A DNA stretch of 64,000 bases from NCBI RefSeq assembly GCF_004777465.1, contig NZ_CP038462.1, positions 806,001-870,000 of the forward strand. The letters run 5' to 3'. This document shows positions 41,939 through 49,314 of this stretch, piece by piece. A program made the position numbers and the translations under genes. The stretch is from Nocardioides daphniae. Its GTDB lineage: Bacteria; Actinomycetota; Actinomycetes; Propionibacteriales; Nocardioidaceae. The notes beneath the pieces were generated by a model. The model had not been told where the DNA came from. It saw only the letters and a program-made list of their open reading frames with translations, and did not search any database. Within the stretch, counting starts at the first letter, position 1; each line of letters begins with the position of its first letter.

Positions 41939-43273
41939 GTGACCAACGACGAGGGACGCGAGCGGGCGCAGCCCGCTGGACAGGGTGCCACCCACGACAG
42001 CGCGGGGGAGCGGCTCGCGGAGCGTCTCACCCAGCAGCTGGCCCAGCAGTGGGCGCACCTGCGGGCCGAGCGCCGGGCCGAGAGGCACGCGGAGCTGGCG
42101 GTGCCGCCGGTGCGCCCCGGGGTCTCGAACTTCTCGCGTGCCCAGGTGCCGTGGGGCCTCGACCTCGCCGCGGCCTGGTCGTGGCGCTTCCTGGTCATCG
42201 TGGCCGCCGGCTACGTGATCCTGTGGACGGTCAACCGCTTCGCGCTGGTCGTCTTCCCGCTCGCGATCGCGCTGCTGCTGGCCGCCCTGGTCTCCCCGCT
42301 CGTACGGGCCGCCCGCAACGTCGGCATGCCCGCCAGCCTCGGCTCGATCTTCGGGGTGACGCTGACCTTCGGTGTCGTGGGTGTCCTGCTCACCTTCGCC
42401 GGGCAGCAGGTGGCCAGCGGCGCCACCGAGCTCGCCGGCGAGGTGGTCAAGGGCCTCGAGGAGATCCGTGCCTGGCTGCGCGACGGCCCGCTCCACGCCT
42501 CCGACAGCCAGATCAACGACTACATCGGCGAGGCGCAGGTCGCGATCACCGAGTGGTCGAAGTCCGACGCGCTGGGTCAGGCCGCCACCCTGGGCTCCGC
42601 GATCGGCAACGTGACGGCCGGCTTCTTCATCGTGCTCTTCGCGATGTACTTCTTCCTCGCCGACGGCGAGCGGATCTGGACCTGGATCGTCCGCCTCTCG
42701 CCCCGTGCCGCGCGCGAGCACGTGGACTCCTCGGGCCGCGTCGCCTGGGTCTCGCTGACCCAGTTCGTGAGGGCCACGATCATCGTCGCCTTCGTCGACT
42801 CGGTCGGCATCATGGCGGTGGCCTGGTGGCTCGACGTGCCACTGGTCCTGGCGATCGGCGTGCTGGTCTTCCTCGGCGCGTTCGTGCCGATGATCGGTGC
42901 CACCGTCGCGGGCGCCGTCGCCGTGCTGGTGGCCCTCGTCGACCAGGGCCCCGTCGCGGCGCTGCTCATGCTGGTCGGCGTGATCGTGGTGCAGCAGGTG
43001 GAGGGCAACGTGCTGCAGCCCTTCCTGATGGGCCGCTTCGTCTCTGTGCACCCGCTCGGCGTCATCATCGCGATCGCGATGGGCCTGATCCTGGCCGGGA
43101 TCGGTGGCGCGCTGGTGGCGGTGCCGCTGGCCGCCGCGATCAACGCGGTCGTGCTGCACCTCGCGGGGCGCTCCGACCCGGACGAGATAGCCACCACCGA
43201 CGCCGAGGAGGAGCTCCTCGAGCCAGACGAACCCGAGCACCGGCCCGACGACACCAGCGAGGCGACCTCATGA
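41939..43273 (+). CDS. AI-2E transporter family protein (PF01594 permease)
   Basis: 444 residues. A charged N-terminal region (1-75, Gln/Arg-rich) precedes paired helices ('RFLVIVAAGYVILWTVNRFA', 'VVFPLAIALLLAALVSPLV') and the family's C-terminal block 'FLGAFVPMIGATVAG' and 'VQQVEGNVLQPFLMGRFVS'. The acidic tail is cytosolic. Members include the AI-2 exporter TqsA and Na/H antiporters; the substrate here is unknown. Its stop overlaps ilvA (ATGA), so the two are coupled. Confidence 0.87.
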   Translation: MTNDEGRERAQPAGQGATHDSAGERLAERLTQQLAQQWAHLRAERRAERHAELAVPPVRPGVSNFSRAQVPWGLDLAAAWSWRFLVIVAAGYVILWTVNRFALVVFPLAIALLLAALVSPLVRAARNVGMPASLGSIFGVTLTFGVVGVLLTFAGQQVASGATELAGEVVKGLEEIRAWLRDGPLHASDSQINDYIGEAQVAITEWSKSDALGQAATLGSAIGNVTAGFFIVLFAMYFFLADGERIWTWIVRLSPRAAREHVDSSGRVAWVSLTQFVRATIIVAFVDSVGIMAVAWWLDVPLVLAIGVLVFLGAFVPMIGATVAGAVAVLVALVDQGPVAALLMLVGVIVVQQVEGNVLQPFLMGRFVSVHPLGVIIAIAMGLILAGIGGALVAVPLAAAINAVVLHLAGRSDPDEIATTDAEEELLEPDEPEHRPDDTSEATS

Positions 43274-44484
43274 GCCAGCCCACCCTGCCCGACATCGACG
43301 ACGTACGCCGTGCTGCCGAGACCCTGCGCGACGTCGCGGTCCGCACCCCGATGGAGGAGTCGCGCTGGCTGTCGTCGCTCGCCGGCGGCCCGGTGCACCT
43401 CAAGTGCGAGAACCTCCAGCGCACCGGCTCGTTCAAGGCGCGGGGGGCGTACGTCCGCATCGCCGGCCTGACGCCTGAGGAGCGCGAGCGCGGCGTTGTC
43501 GCCGCCTCGGCCGGCAACCATGCCCAGGGCGTGGCGCTGGCGGCCCAGCGACTCGGCATCGCCGCGCGGGTCTACATGCCCGAGGGGGCGCCGATCCCGA
43601 AGGAGCGGGCGACCAAGGGCTACGGCGCCGAGGTCGTCTTCCACGGGCGGCACCTCGAGGACGCGCTGGCCGAGGCGCGGGCGTACGCCGAGGAGACCGG
43701 TGCCGTGCTGATCCACCCCTTCGACCACCGACCGACGTCGGCCGGGCAGGGCACCTGCGGCCTGGAGATCCTCGAGCAGGTGCCCGACGTGAAGACCGTC
43801 CTGGTGCCGACCGGTGGGGGCGGGCTGCTCGCCGGTATCGCGCTCGCGGTCAAGGCGCTGCGCCCCGACGTACGCGTCGTCGGCGTCCAGGCTGCCGGGG
43901 CCGCGGCCTTCCCGGAGTCGCTGGCGTCGGGCCACCCGGTCGCGCTGCAGCAGATGCAGACGATGGCCGACGGGATCGCGGTCGGGCTGCCCGGCGAGGT
44001 GACCTTCTCCCTCGTGCGCGACCTGGTCGACGACGTCTGGACGGTGGGGGAGGAGTCGCTCTCCCGTGCCCTGCTCTCCCTGGTGGAGCGGGCCAAGATG
44101 GTCGTGGAGCCCGCCGGGGCGGCGGCCGTGGCGGCGTTGCTGGACGACCCGCGCCGGGTCGAGACGCCGGCGGTGGCCGTGCTCTCCGGCGGCAACATCG
44201 ACCCCCTGCTGCTGGGCAAGGTGATCCGGCACGGCCTGGCGGCCGCGGGGCGCTACCTCTACCTGCGGGTCTGCATCCCCGACCGGCCCGGTGGCCTGGC
44301 CCGGCTCCTCGCCGAGATCGGCGAGATGGGGGCCAACGTGCTCGAGGTGACCCATGAGCGGATCTCGCCCAGCCTGGCGATCGACGAGGTCGAGGTGCGG
44401 GTGCAGCTGGAGACGCGCAGCGCCCAGCACGCCGAGGACGTCATGACGCGCCTGCGCGAGCGCGGCCACCGCATCCAGGAATGA
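43270..44484 (+). CDS. ilvA: Threonine ammonia-lyase
   Basis: 404 residues. PLP lysine in 'CENLQRTGSFKARGAYVRIA' (K56), 'SAGNHAQGVALAAQRLG', and the phosphate loop 'PTGGGGLLAGIA'. A single C-terminal ACT-like domain from about 325 ('LRVCIPDRPGGLARLLAEIG') marks the short, catabolic-type enzyme. It converts threonine to 2-oxobutanoate and ammonia, feeding isoleucine or propionyl metabolism. Translation is coupled to the permease upstream; a strong hairpin follows. Confidence 0.93.
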   Translation: MSQPTLPDIDDVRRAAETLRDVAVRTPMEESRWLSSLAGGPVHLKCENLQRTGSFKARGAYVRIAGLTPEERERGVVAASAGNHAQGVALAAQRLGIAARVYMPEGAPIPKERATKGYGAEVVFHGRHLEDALAEARAYAEETGAVLIHPFDHRPTSAGQGTCGLEILEQVPDVKTVLVPTGGGGLLAGIALAVKALRPDVRVVGVQAAGAAAFPESLASGHPVALQQMQTMADGIAVGLPGEVTFSLVRDLVDDVWTVGEESLSRALLSLVERAKMVVEPAGAAAVAALLDDPRRVETPAVAVLSGGNIDPLLLGKVIRHGLAAAGRYLYLRVCIPDRPGGLARLLAEIGEMGANVLEVTHERISPSLAIDEVEVRVQLETRSAQHAEDVMTRLRERGHRIQE

Positions 44485-44489
44485 CGAAC

Positions 44490-44513
44490 GGCGCCCGGGG
44501 TGACCCGGGCGCC
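44490..44513. terminator. Bidirectional terminator between ilvA and greA
   Basis: GGCGCCCGGG-GTGA-CCCGGGCGCC, a perfect 10-bp stem with a 4-nt loop, between convergent genes. Confidence 0.85.
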
Positions 44514-44535
44514 GGTCGTGGTGGTGCGTGGGACG

Positions 44536-45027
44536 TCAGCCGGTGAACGGCACGGCGTCGGTGATCTCGATGTGGATCTCCTTGCCGTTCGGCGCGCTGT
44601 AGGAGACCTTGTCGCCGACCTTGCGGCCGTTGATCGCCTCGCCGAGCGCCGACTGCGGGGAGTAGACCGAGAGGCCCTCCTCCTCGATCTCTCGCGCGCC
44701 CAGCAGGAAGGTCTCCTCGTCGCCGAAGTCGACGAACTTCACGGTGACCTTCATGCCAGGCTCGACGACGCCGTCGTCGGGCGGGGTCTCGCCGACCTCC
44801 GCGCGCCGCAGCATGTCCTCGAGCTGACGGATGCGGGCCTCCTGCTTGCCCTGCTCGTCGCGAGCGGCGTGGTAGCCGCTGTTCTCCTTGAGGTCGCCCT
44901 CGTCACGCGCCGCGCTGATGCGGTCGATGATCTCCTGGCGCTTGGGGCCCTTGAGGTCGTCGAGCTCAGCCTGCAGCTTGTCGTAGGCCTCCTGGGTCAA
45001 CCAGATGGTGCCTGCGCTCTGGGTCAT
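44536..45027 (-). CDS. greA: Transcription elongation factor GreA
   Basis: 163 residues. The N-terminal coiled coil carries 'ISAARDEGDLKENSGYHAAR', whose tip acidic residues enter the RNA polymerase secondary channel, and the C-terminal FKBP-like domain ends in 'SYSAPNGKEIHIEI'. It stimulates cleavage of backtracked transcripts. ATG 45027 follows AGGAGTG. A long leader contains a terminator-like structure (45057-45110). Confidence 0.96.
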   Translation of the reverse strand: MTQSAGTIWLTQEAYDKLQAELDDLKGPKRQEIIDRISAARDEGDLKENSGYHAARDEQGKQEARIRQLEDMLRRAEVGETPPDDGVVEPGMKVTVKFVDFGDEETFLLGAREIEEEGLSVYSPQSALGEAINGRKVGDKVSYSAPNGKEIHIEITDAVPFTG

Positions 45028-45045
45028 GGATTCACTCCTGTGTGG

Positions 45046-45132
45046 ACAAAAGCAAAACCCGCGGGGCTCGTCGTGAGCGTCACGACCGTTTCCCTGAGAG
45101 CCCTGCGGGTGTCAGATGTTCAGGCCACTGTA
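45046..45132 (-). promoter_or_regulatory. greA leader with terminator-like two-part hairpin and U-rich tail
   Basis: On the minus strand, ACCCGCAGGGCTC (45110-45098) pairs with GAGCCCCGCGGGT (45069-45057) with one mismatch, enclosing a perfect inner hairpin GTCGTGA-CGC-TCACGAC (45086-45070). It is followed by TTTTGCTTTT, then the ribosome binding site and ATG. A TACAGT box at 45132-45127 could start this leader. Attenuation of greA is an inference. Confidence 0.55.
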
Positions 45133-45174
45133 GCAACAGGGGGCACAACGGCGGCCTCGACGACGCGGACTGCG

Positions 45175-45569
45175 TCAGCGCCAGCGCTTCTGGCCCTCCG
45201 CGCGGCACCCGACCACGTCGGCGCTGGTCGCCGCGCGCTCCGTACGGACGGTGACCTCCTGGACGCCGTCGCTCCCGGTGAACACGAGCTCGCCGACGAC
45301 CGACTTGTCCCTGGACAGCGCCCTGACCAGGCACTCCGCCTCGTCGACGTCGGTCAGGTCGACCTGCACCCGGACGTCGACGGCGTGGTCGTCGACGACG
45401 TCGTAGCCGACCAGCCGGGACTCCGCCGCCGGGTTGCCGTGGAAGAAGGCGGCCCAGGCGACCCACCCCAGGAAGGCGACGGCAATCGTGGCGCTGAGGC
45501 CGACGGCGGCCCACCTGCGGACGGGGAGGGAGTGCCGTAGCGGGCGTCGAGCTCAGCCTGGGTGGTCAC
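45175..45569 (-). CDS. DUF4307 membrane protein, frameshifted
   Basis: About 131 residues after correction. 'TTQAELDARYGTP' then, across a one-base loss near 45525 in a GGGG run, 'VRRWAAVGLSATIAVAFLGW' (membrane helix) and a soluble domain 'SRLVGYDVVDDHAVDVRVQV' ending 'VVGCRAEGQKRWR'. This is the DUF4307 family found beside greA and mca in actinobacteria (recalled as Rv1081c); function unknown. GTG 45569 start. Confidence 0.8.
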
Positions 45570-45612
45570 GCTCCAAGGGTGCCATCCCTGCCAACCTGTC
45601 GGCCCGCGCCCC

Positions 45613-45625
45613 TAGACTCGGGCGC
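45613..45625 (+). promoter_or_regulatory. Leaderless -10 box of mca
   Basis: TAGACT (45613-45618), 7 nt, then ATG 45626. Confidence 0.6.
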
Positions 45626-46510
45626 ATGTCCGCAGGTCCCCGCGCTGGCTTCCGCCTCATGCACGTGCACGCCCACCCCGACGACGAGTCGAGCAAGGGG
45701 GCTGCCTCCACGGCGATGTACGTCGCCCAGGGGGTCGACGTGCACGTCGTCACCTGCACGGGTGGTGAGCGCGGCTCGATCCTCAACCCCAAGATGGACC
45801 GGCCCGACATCGCCGAGAACATCACCGAGGTGCGCCGCCAGGAGATGGAGCGGGCCCGCGACATCCTCGGTGTCCGCCAGGACTGGCTCGGCTTCGTCGA
45901 TTCCGGCTGGCCCGAGGGCGACCCCAAGCCGCCGCTGCCCGAGGGGTGCTTCGGCCTGATGGACCCGGTCGTCGCGGCGGAGCCGCTGGTCAAGCTGATC
46001 CGCGAGTTCCGCCCGCACGTCGTCACGACGTACGACGAGAACGGCGGCTACCCGCACCCCGACCACATCATGTGCCACAAGGTGGCGGTCGAGGCGTTCC
46101 ACGCCGCGGGTGACCCCGAGCGCTACCCGGGCACCGGGGAGCCGTGGCAGCCGCAGAAGCTCTACTACCACCACAGCATGAACCGCCCGCGCACCCAGGC
46201 GCTGCACGACGCGATGCTGGCGCACGGCCTGGAGTCCCCGTACGCGGAGCGGCTGCAGAAGTGGACGCCCGACCCCGCCTTCGACGCCCGCATCACCACC
46301 CGGGTCGAGTGCTCCGAGTGGTTCGGCGTGCGCGACCAGGCGCTGCTGGCGCACGCGACGCAGATCGACCCCGACGGCTTCTGGTTCTGGATCCCGCGCG
46401 AGCTGCAGCAGGAGGTCTGGCCGACGGAGGACTTCGAGCTCGTCGTGAGCCACGTCCCCAGCGAGGTGCCCGAGGACGACCTCTTCGCCGGCCTCCAGCC
46501 GGACGCCTGA
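45626..46510 (+). CDS. mca: Mycothiol S-conjugate amidase
   Basis: 294 residues of the MshB/Mca zinc amidase family. 'HVHAHPDDESSKGAA' (AHPDDE) and 'GGYPHPDHIMCHKVAVEAF' give the zinc ligands and catalytic Asp. Length and the C-terminal 'WFWIPRELQQEVWPTEDF' favour Mca over MshB. It cleaves mycothiol-toxin adducts so that mercapturic acids can be exported. Its presence implies that the cell makes mycothiol. Confidence 0.93.
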   Translation: MSAGPRAGFRLMHVHAHPDDESSKGAASTAMYVAQGVDVHVVTCTGGERGSILNPKMDRPDIAENITEVRRQEMERARDILGVRQDWLGFVDSGWPEGDPKPPLPEGCFGLMDPVVAAEPLVKLIREFRPHVVTTYDENGGYPHPDHIMCHKVAVEAFHAAGDPERYPGTGEPWQPQKLYYHHSMNRPRTQALHDAMLAHGLESPYAERLQKWTPDPAFDARITTRVECSEWFGVRDQALLAHATQIDPDGFWFWIPRELQQEVWPTEDFELVVSHVPSEVPEDDLFAGLQPDA

Positions 46511-46522
46511 CACACTGGCGAC

Positions 46523-46789
46523 ATGCACGACCTCTTCAGCGCCGACCTCGTCACCTCCTTCCTCACCTTCGCCCAGGACACCCCGCGTCCCGTGCCGGAG
46601 GACGACGAGGTGAAGGCCGGCTTCGTCGCTCTCTTCCTCTGGCTCGGCATGTGCGTCGCGGTGGCGCTCCTCGGCTGGAGCCTCATGCGTCAGTTCCGTC
46701 GTACGACGGAGGCCAAGGCTCGTGGTGTCTACGGCGACCCGGTCGAGGGCGAGACCTCCGACTCCGAGGGTGGCCCGTCCGACCACTGA
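46523..46789 (+). CDS. Small single-pass membrane protein
   Basis: 88 residues. One helix ('AGFVALFLWLGMCVAVALLG') with a basic 'RQFRRTTEAKARGVYGD' stretch after it and an acidic C-terminus. It follows mca by 12 nt, as does a small unknown protein in mycobacteria (recalled as Rv1083). Function unknown. CACACT 6 nt before the ATG is a weak -10 candidate. Confidence 0.72.
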   Translation: MHDLFSADLVTSFLTFAQDTPRPVPEDDEVKAGFVALFLWLGMCVAVALLGWSLMRQFRRTTEAKARGVYGDPVEGETSDSEGGPSDH

Positions 46790-46835
46790 CCAGGTCGTAG
46801 GTGTGAACCCCGGATGACGGGGGTACAGGGAGTCC

Positions 46836-47108
46836 ATGATCTGGGACGTGATTGGTTTCCTCGTGTTCGGCCTCGTTGTCGGGGCCGTAGCTCGGCTCAT
46901 CAAGCCGGGCAAGCAAGACCTGAGTTGGGTGGCCACCTTGGGTCTCGGTGTCGTCGGTTCCCTTGTCGGAGGCCTGATCGCCTCGCTCATCGGCAGCGGT
47001 GACATCTTCGAGCTCAACATCATCGGCGCGATCATCGCGATCGTCGTCGCGGTCGCCCTGGTGGGTACGGCCGAGGCGATGACCGGCAAGCGCGGCGCCC
47101 GCACCTGA
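46836..47108 (+). CDS. GlsB/YeaQ/YmgE family small membrane protein
   Basis: 90 residues. 'IGFLVFGLVVGAVARLIKPG' and 'LGVVGSLVGGLIASLI' are the two glycine-rich helices typical of transglycosylase-associated (YeaQ/YmgE) proteins; a third helix follows. Often stress-induced; molecular role unknown. ATG 46836 follows GGGAG. Confidence 0.85.
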   Translation: MIWDVIGFLVFGLVVGAVARLIKPGKQDLSWVATLGLGVVGSLVGGLIASLIGSGDIFELNIIGAIIAIVVAVALVGTAEAMTGKRGART

Positions 47109-47157
47109 GCCGCAGCGCCCTTCACACAGCACCACACCTCAGCACCACCATCCAGAG

Positions 47158-47193
47158 CCGTGAGGCACGTCACCCGACGTGCCTCACGGTTTT
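47158..47193 (+). terminator. Strong intrinsic terminator
   Basis: CCGTGAGGCACGTC-ACCC-GACGTGCCTCACGG, a perfect 14-bp stem followed by TTTT, 50 nt after the YeaQ-like gene. Confidence 0.92.
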
Positions 47194-47231
47194 GCTGGTC
47201 CCGGCGCCGCAGCCGTGCCATACTTTTGTTT

Positions 47232-47328
47232 GTTGAATCCCGAAGGTGAGCCGCTCAGCAGCAGGCTCCCTTCCCCCTGATCCGGGGTGCAGTCGGCGGT
47301 CCCCCCATGCGCCGACTGCACCCCTTTC
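47232..47328 (+). ncRNA. 6C small RNA
   Basis: In a gene-free gap. The sequence has the actinobacterial 6C RNA features: a purine-rich start (CCCGAAGGTGAGCC, 47239-47252), a first C-rich single-stranded segment (CTTCCCCCTG, 47270-47279) and a 15-bp perfect hairpin (47284-47298 with 47310-47324) whose loop GTCCCCCCATG holds six cytosines, followed by TTTCC. A TACTTT at 47221 is a plausible -10. In other actinobacteria such RNAs pair C-rich loops with G-rich mRNA leaders. Exact ends are estimated. Confidence 0.8.
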
Positions 47329-47423
47329 CAGCATTTCGGGGGCAGGTCGTGGCGCCCGGGCGTCCTCGCACGTAGGGCGCACGAGCGCCCAGCCGTCAGG
47401 CGCCAGACGTCAGGCCCCAGACG

Positions 47424-48143
47424 TCAGCGGGCGGAGTAGGTCGCCAGCGAGACGCCGACGTAGTGGGCCACGAAGGCCAGGATCGTGAAGGTGTGAAACA
47501 CCTCGTGGAAGCCGAACCAGCGCGGCGACGGGTTCGGTCGCTTCGTGCCGTAGACCACGGCGCCGAGCGTGTAGAGCGCACCGCCGACGACCACCAGGGT
47601 CATCACGGCGATGCCCATCGCGCGGCCGTACTCCATGGCGCCGTCGATGAAGCCGCCGAAGAAGAAGACGGGCGCCCACCCAAGGGCGAGGTAGATCGGC
47701 GCGGAGACCCAGCGCGGGTGGTTCGACCACCACAGCTGCATCGCGACGCCCAGCAACGCACCGGTCCAGACGATGCCGAGCATCGTCCACCGGTCGGAGC
47801 CGTCGAGCAGCAGCACCGCGAACGGCGTGCAGGTGCCGGCGATGAGCAGGAAGATGTTCGAGTGGTCGAACCGCTGGAGGAACTTCTGGATCCGCGGCGA
47901 CCACGTGCCGCGGTGGTAGATCGCCGACACCGTGAAGACCAGCAGCGCCGTCAGCGCGAAGACTGACGAGGCGATCCGCGTCGTGGTGGTCGGGGAGAGA
48001 GCGACGAGCGTGACGCCGGCGGCCAGTGCCACCGGCGCGGTGCCGGCGTGCAGCCAGCCGCGCAGGTGGGGCTTGACCTCGGCCAGCGTCTCCTCGACGC
48101 GGTCGTGCAGATGGTCCATGCGCACCCGGAGCGAGTCGTTCAT
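47424..48143 (-). CDS. Hemolysin III/PAQR-family membrane protein
   Basis: 239 residues, seven helices. 'SAIYHRGTWSPRIQKFLQRF' followed by 'DHSNIFLLIAGTCTPFAVLL' and the C-terminal 'FGFHEVFHTFTILAF' supply the conserved Ser, Asp and His residues of this putative metal-dependent hydrolase fold. Function in bacteria is uncertain. ATG 48143 is leaderless (TAGGTT 6 nt upstream). It is divergent from the prenyl synthase, as in mycobacteria. Confidence 0.9.
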   Translation of the reverse strand: MNDSLRVRMDHLHDRVEETLAEVKPHLRGWLHAGTAPVALAAGVTLVALSPTTTTRIASSVFALTALLVFTVSAIYHRGTWSPRIQKFLQRFDHSNIFLLIAGTCTPFAVLLLDGSDRWTMLGIVWTGALLGVAMQLWWSNHPRWVSAPIYLALGWAPVFFFGGFIDGAMEYGRAMGIAVMTLVVVGGALYTLGAVVYGTKRPNPSPRWFGFHEVFHTFTILAFVAHYVGVSLATYSAR

Positions 48144-48149
48144 GACCCC

Positions 48150-48234
48150 AACCTACGGGGCCGACGGGAATAGGTCCGCTTTTCGGGACCGGATCTCCTC
48201 AGGCTGGGGAAGAGGCATCGGTAGAGTCGAGAGC
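48150..48234. promoter_or_regulatory. Divergent leaderless promoters (hemolysin III and prenyl synthase)
   Basis: TAGGTT on the minus strand (48155-48150) is 6 nt from ATG 48143; TAGAGT (48222-48227) is 7 nt from ATG 48235. Confidence 0.55.
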
Positions 48235-49011
48235 ATGGCCAACTGGAAGGACGCCGTGCGGCGCGTGCTGTACCCGGCGTACGAGTCGCGCGTGGTGAAA
48301 GGGCTTCCCGAGGGCCGCATCCCCCAGCACGTGGGCGTGATGCTCGACGGCAACCGACGGTGGGCCCGGGCGGTCGGCGCGGACACCGCCAGTGGCTACC
48401 GCGCAGGCGCCGACAACATCCAGCCGTTCCTGGGCTGGTGCGAGGAGGTCGGGGTCAAGGTCGTCACCCTGTGGCTGCTCTCGACCGACAACCTCAATCG
48501 CCCGGCCGAGCAGCTCACCGGCCTCCTCACCGCCATCGAGGGCGCCGTCGAGTCGCTGGCGGCCACGGGCCGCTGGCGCGTGCACCCCGTGGGGGCGCTG
48601 GACCTGCTGCCGGCCGCGACGGCCGAGAAGCTGAAGGCCGCCGACGAGGCCACCCGCGACGTCGACGGGCTGCTGGTCAACATCGCCGTCGGCTACGGCG
48701 GGCGCCGCGAGATCGCCGACGCCGTCCGCTCGCTGCTGCTCGAGCAGAACGAGAGGGGCGCCACCCTGGAGCAGCTCGCCGAGACGATCGACGTCGAGCA
48801 CATCGCCGAGCACCTCTACACCAAGGGTCAGCCCGACCCCGACCTCGTCATCCGCACCTCCGGCGAGCAGCGGCTGAGCGGATTCCTGCTCTGGCAGAGC
48901 GCGAACAGCGAGTTCTACTTCTGTGAGGCGCTGTGGCCCGACTTCCGCCGCGTCGACTTCCTGCGCGCGATCCGTGCGTACGCCGAGCGCGAGCGCCGCT
49001 TCGGCACCTGA
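48235..49011 (+). CDS. Cis-prenyltransferase (Z-isoprenyl diphosphate synthase)
   Basis: 258 residues. 'HVGVMLDGNRRWARAVGAD' carries the catalytic Asp and the DGNxRW motif; 'LWLLSTDNLNRP', 'AVGYGGRREI' and 'PDLVIRTSGEQRLSGFLLWQ' are the other family blocks. It adds isoprene units in Z geometry. It most resembles the mycobacterial short-chain Z,E-farnesyl diphosphate synthase (Rv1086, by memory and gene order) more than the long-chain UppS; product length is uncertain. Confidence 0.9.
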   Translation: MANWKDAVRRVLYPAYESRVVKGLPEGRIPQHVGVMLDGNRRWARAVGADTASGYRAGADNIQPFLGWCEEVGVKVVTLWLLSTDNLNRPAEQLTGLLTAIEGAVESLAATGRWRVHPVGALDLLPAATAEKLKAADEATRDVDGLLVNIAVGYGGRREIADAVRSLLLEQNERGATLEQLAETIDVEHIAEHLYTKGQPDPDLVIRTSGEQRLSGFLLWQSANSEFYFCEALWPDFRRVDFLRAIRAYAERERRFGT

Positions 49012-49109
49012 CGCCCGGCGGCGCCGCCGCGCCGACTCTTCACGTACGCGTAACGCACAGGCTGCGGCGTGTCTCCCCACCGGCGGGGGCGCGAGGCGTA
49101 CGTTCCGAA

Positions 49110-49139
49110 GCATCGGCAGGTGGGGAAGCCAGCCGATGC
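49110..49139 (+). promoter_or_regulatory. Stem-loop in the phoH2 leader
   Basis: GCATCGG (49110-49116) pairs perfectly with CCGATGC (49133-49139) around a 16-nt loop; it lies just before the AGGAGG of the small ORF at 49154. I see no match to a known riboswitch. Confidence 0.4.
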
Positions 49140-49151
49140 CAGGAGGCCCGC

Positions 49152-49167
49152 TCGTGAGCACTCACGA
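49152..49167. promoter_or_regulatory. Perfect 16-bp palindrome in the phoH2 leader
   Basis: TCGTGAG-CA-CTCACGA. It overlaps the GTG start of the 39-codon ORF, so binding of a protein here, or folding of the RNA, would block that ORF. Confidence 0.5.
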
Positions 49168-49273
49168 CTTCGTAGGACACACCGTGGAGGTCGGCGCGCG
49201 CCGCCCGCTGCCCGTGTCCGGGAGGGGTCGGCACTCCGGCCCCAGGGTTTCTTCCTGGCCCGACATGATCTAG
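49154..49273 (+). CDS. Candidate 39-residue leader ORF upstream of phoH2 (phoAT-like position)
   Basis: Begins with GTG 7 nt after a perfect AGGAGG (49141-49146), the best ribosome binding site in the area, and ends 41 nt before the phoH2 start. The peptide starts [19 protein letters not shown] and has no homologue I recognise. In mycobacteria phoH2 is preceded by a short gene (phoAT) in a toxin-antitoxin-like pair, and this ORF occupies that position. It may start earlier, at ATG 49136. It could also be an accident of the sequence. Confidence 0.45.
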   Translation: MSTHDFVGHTVEVGARRPLPVSGRGRHSGPRVSSWPDMI

Positions 49274-49314
49274 GGCCGGGCGAGAGTGCGCGCGCGTCCT
49301 GTGAGGTGAATCCA

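Noticed and set aside
44490-44513. The ilvA/greA intergenic palindrome as a protein-binding site
   Set aside because: Its position between convergent stops and perfect GC-rich stem with a GTGA loop make a terminator far more likely.
49012-49314. ydaO-type c-di-AMP riboswitch in the phoH2 leader
   Set aside because: The GCCGAA and GGTGAAT core elements that I know from that class are missing; only a GGTGGGGAAGCC stretch is vaguely similar.
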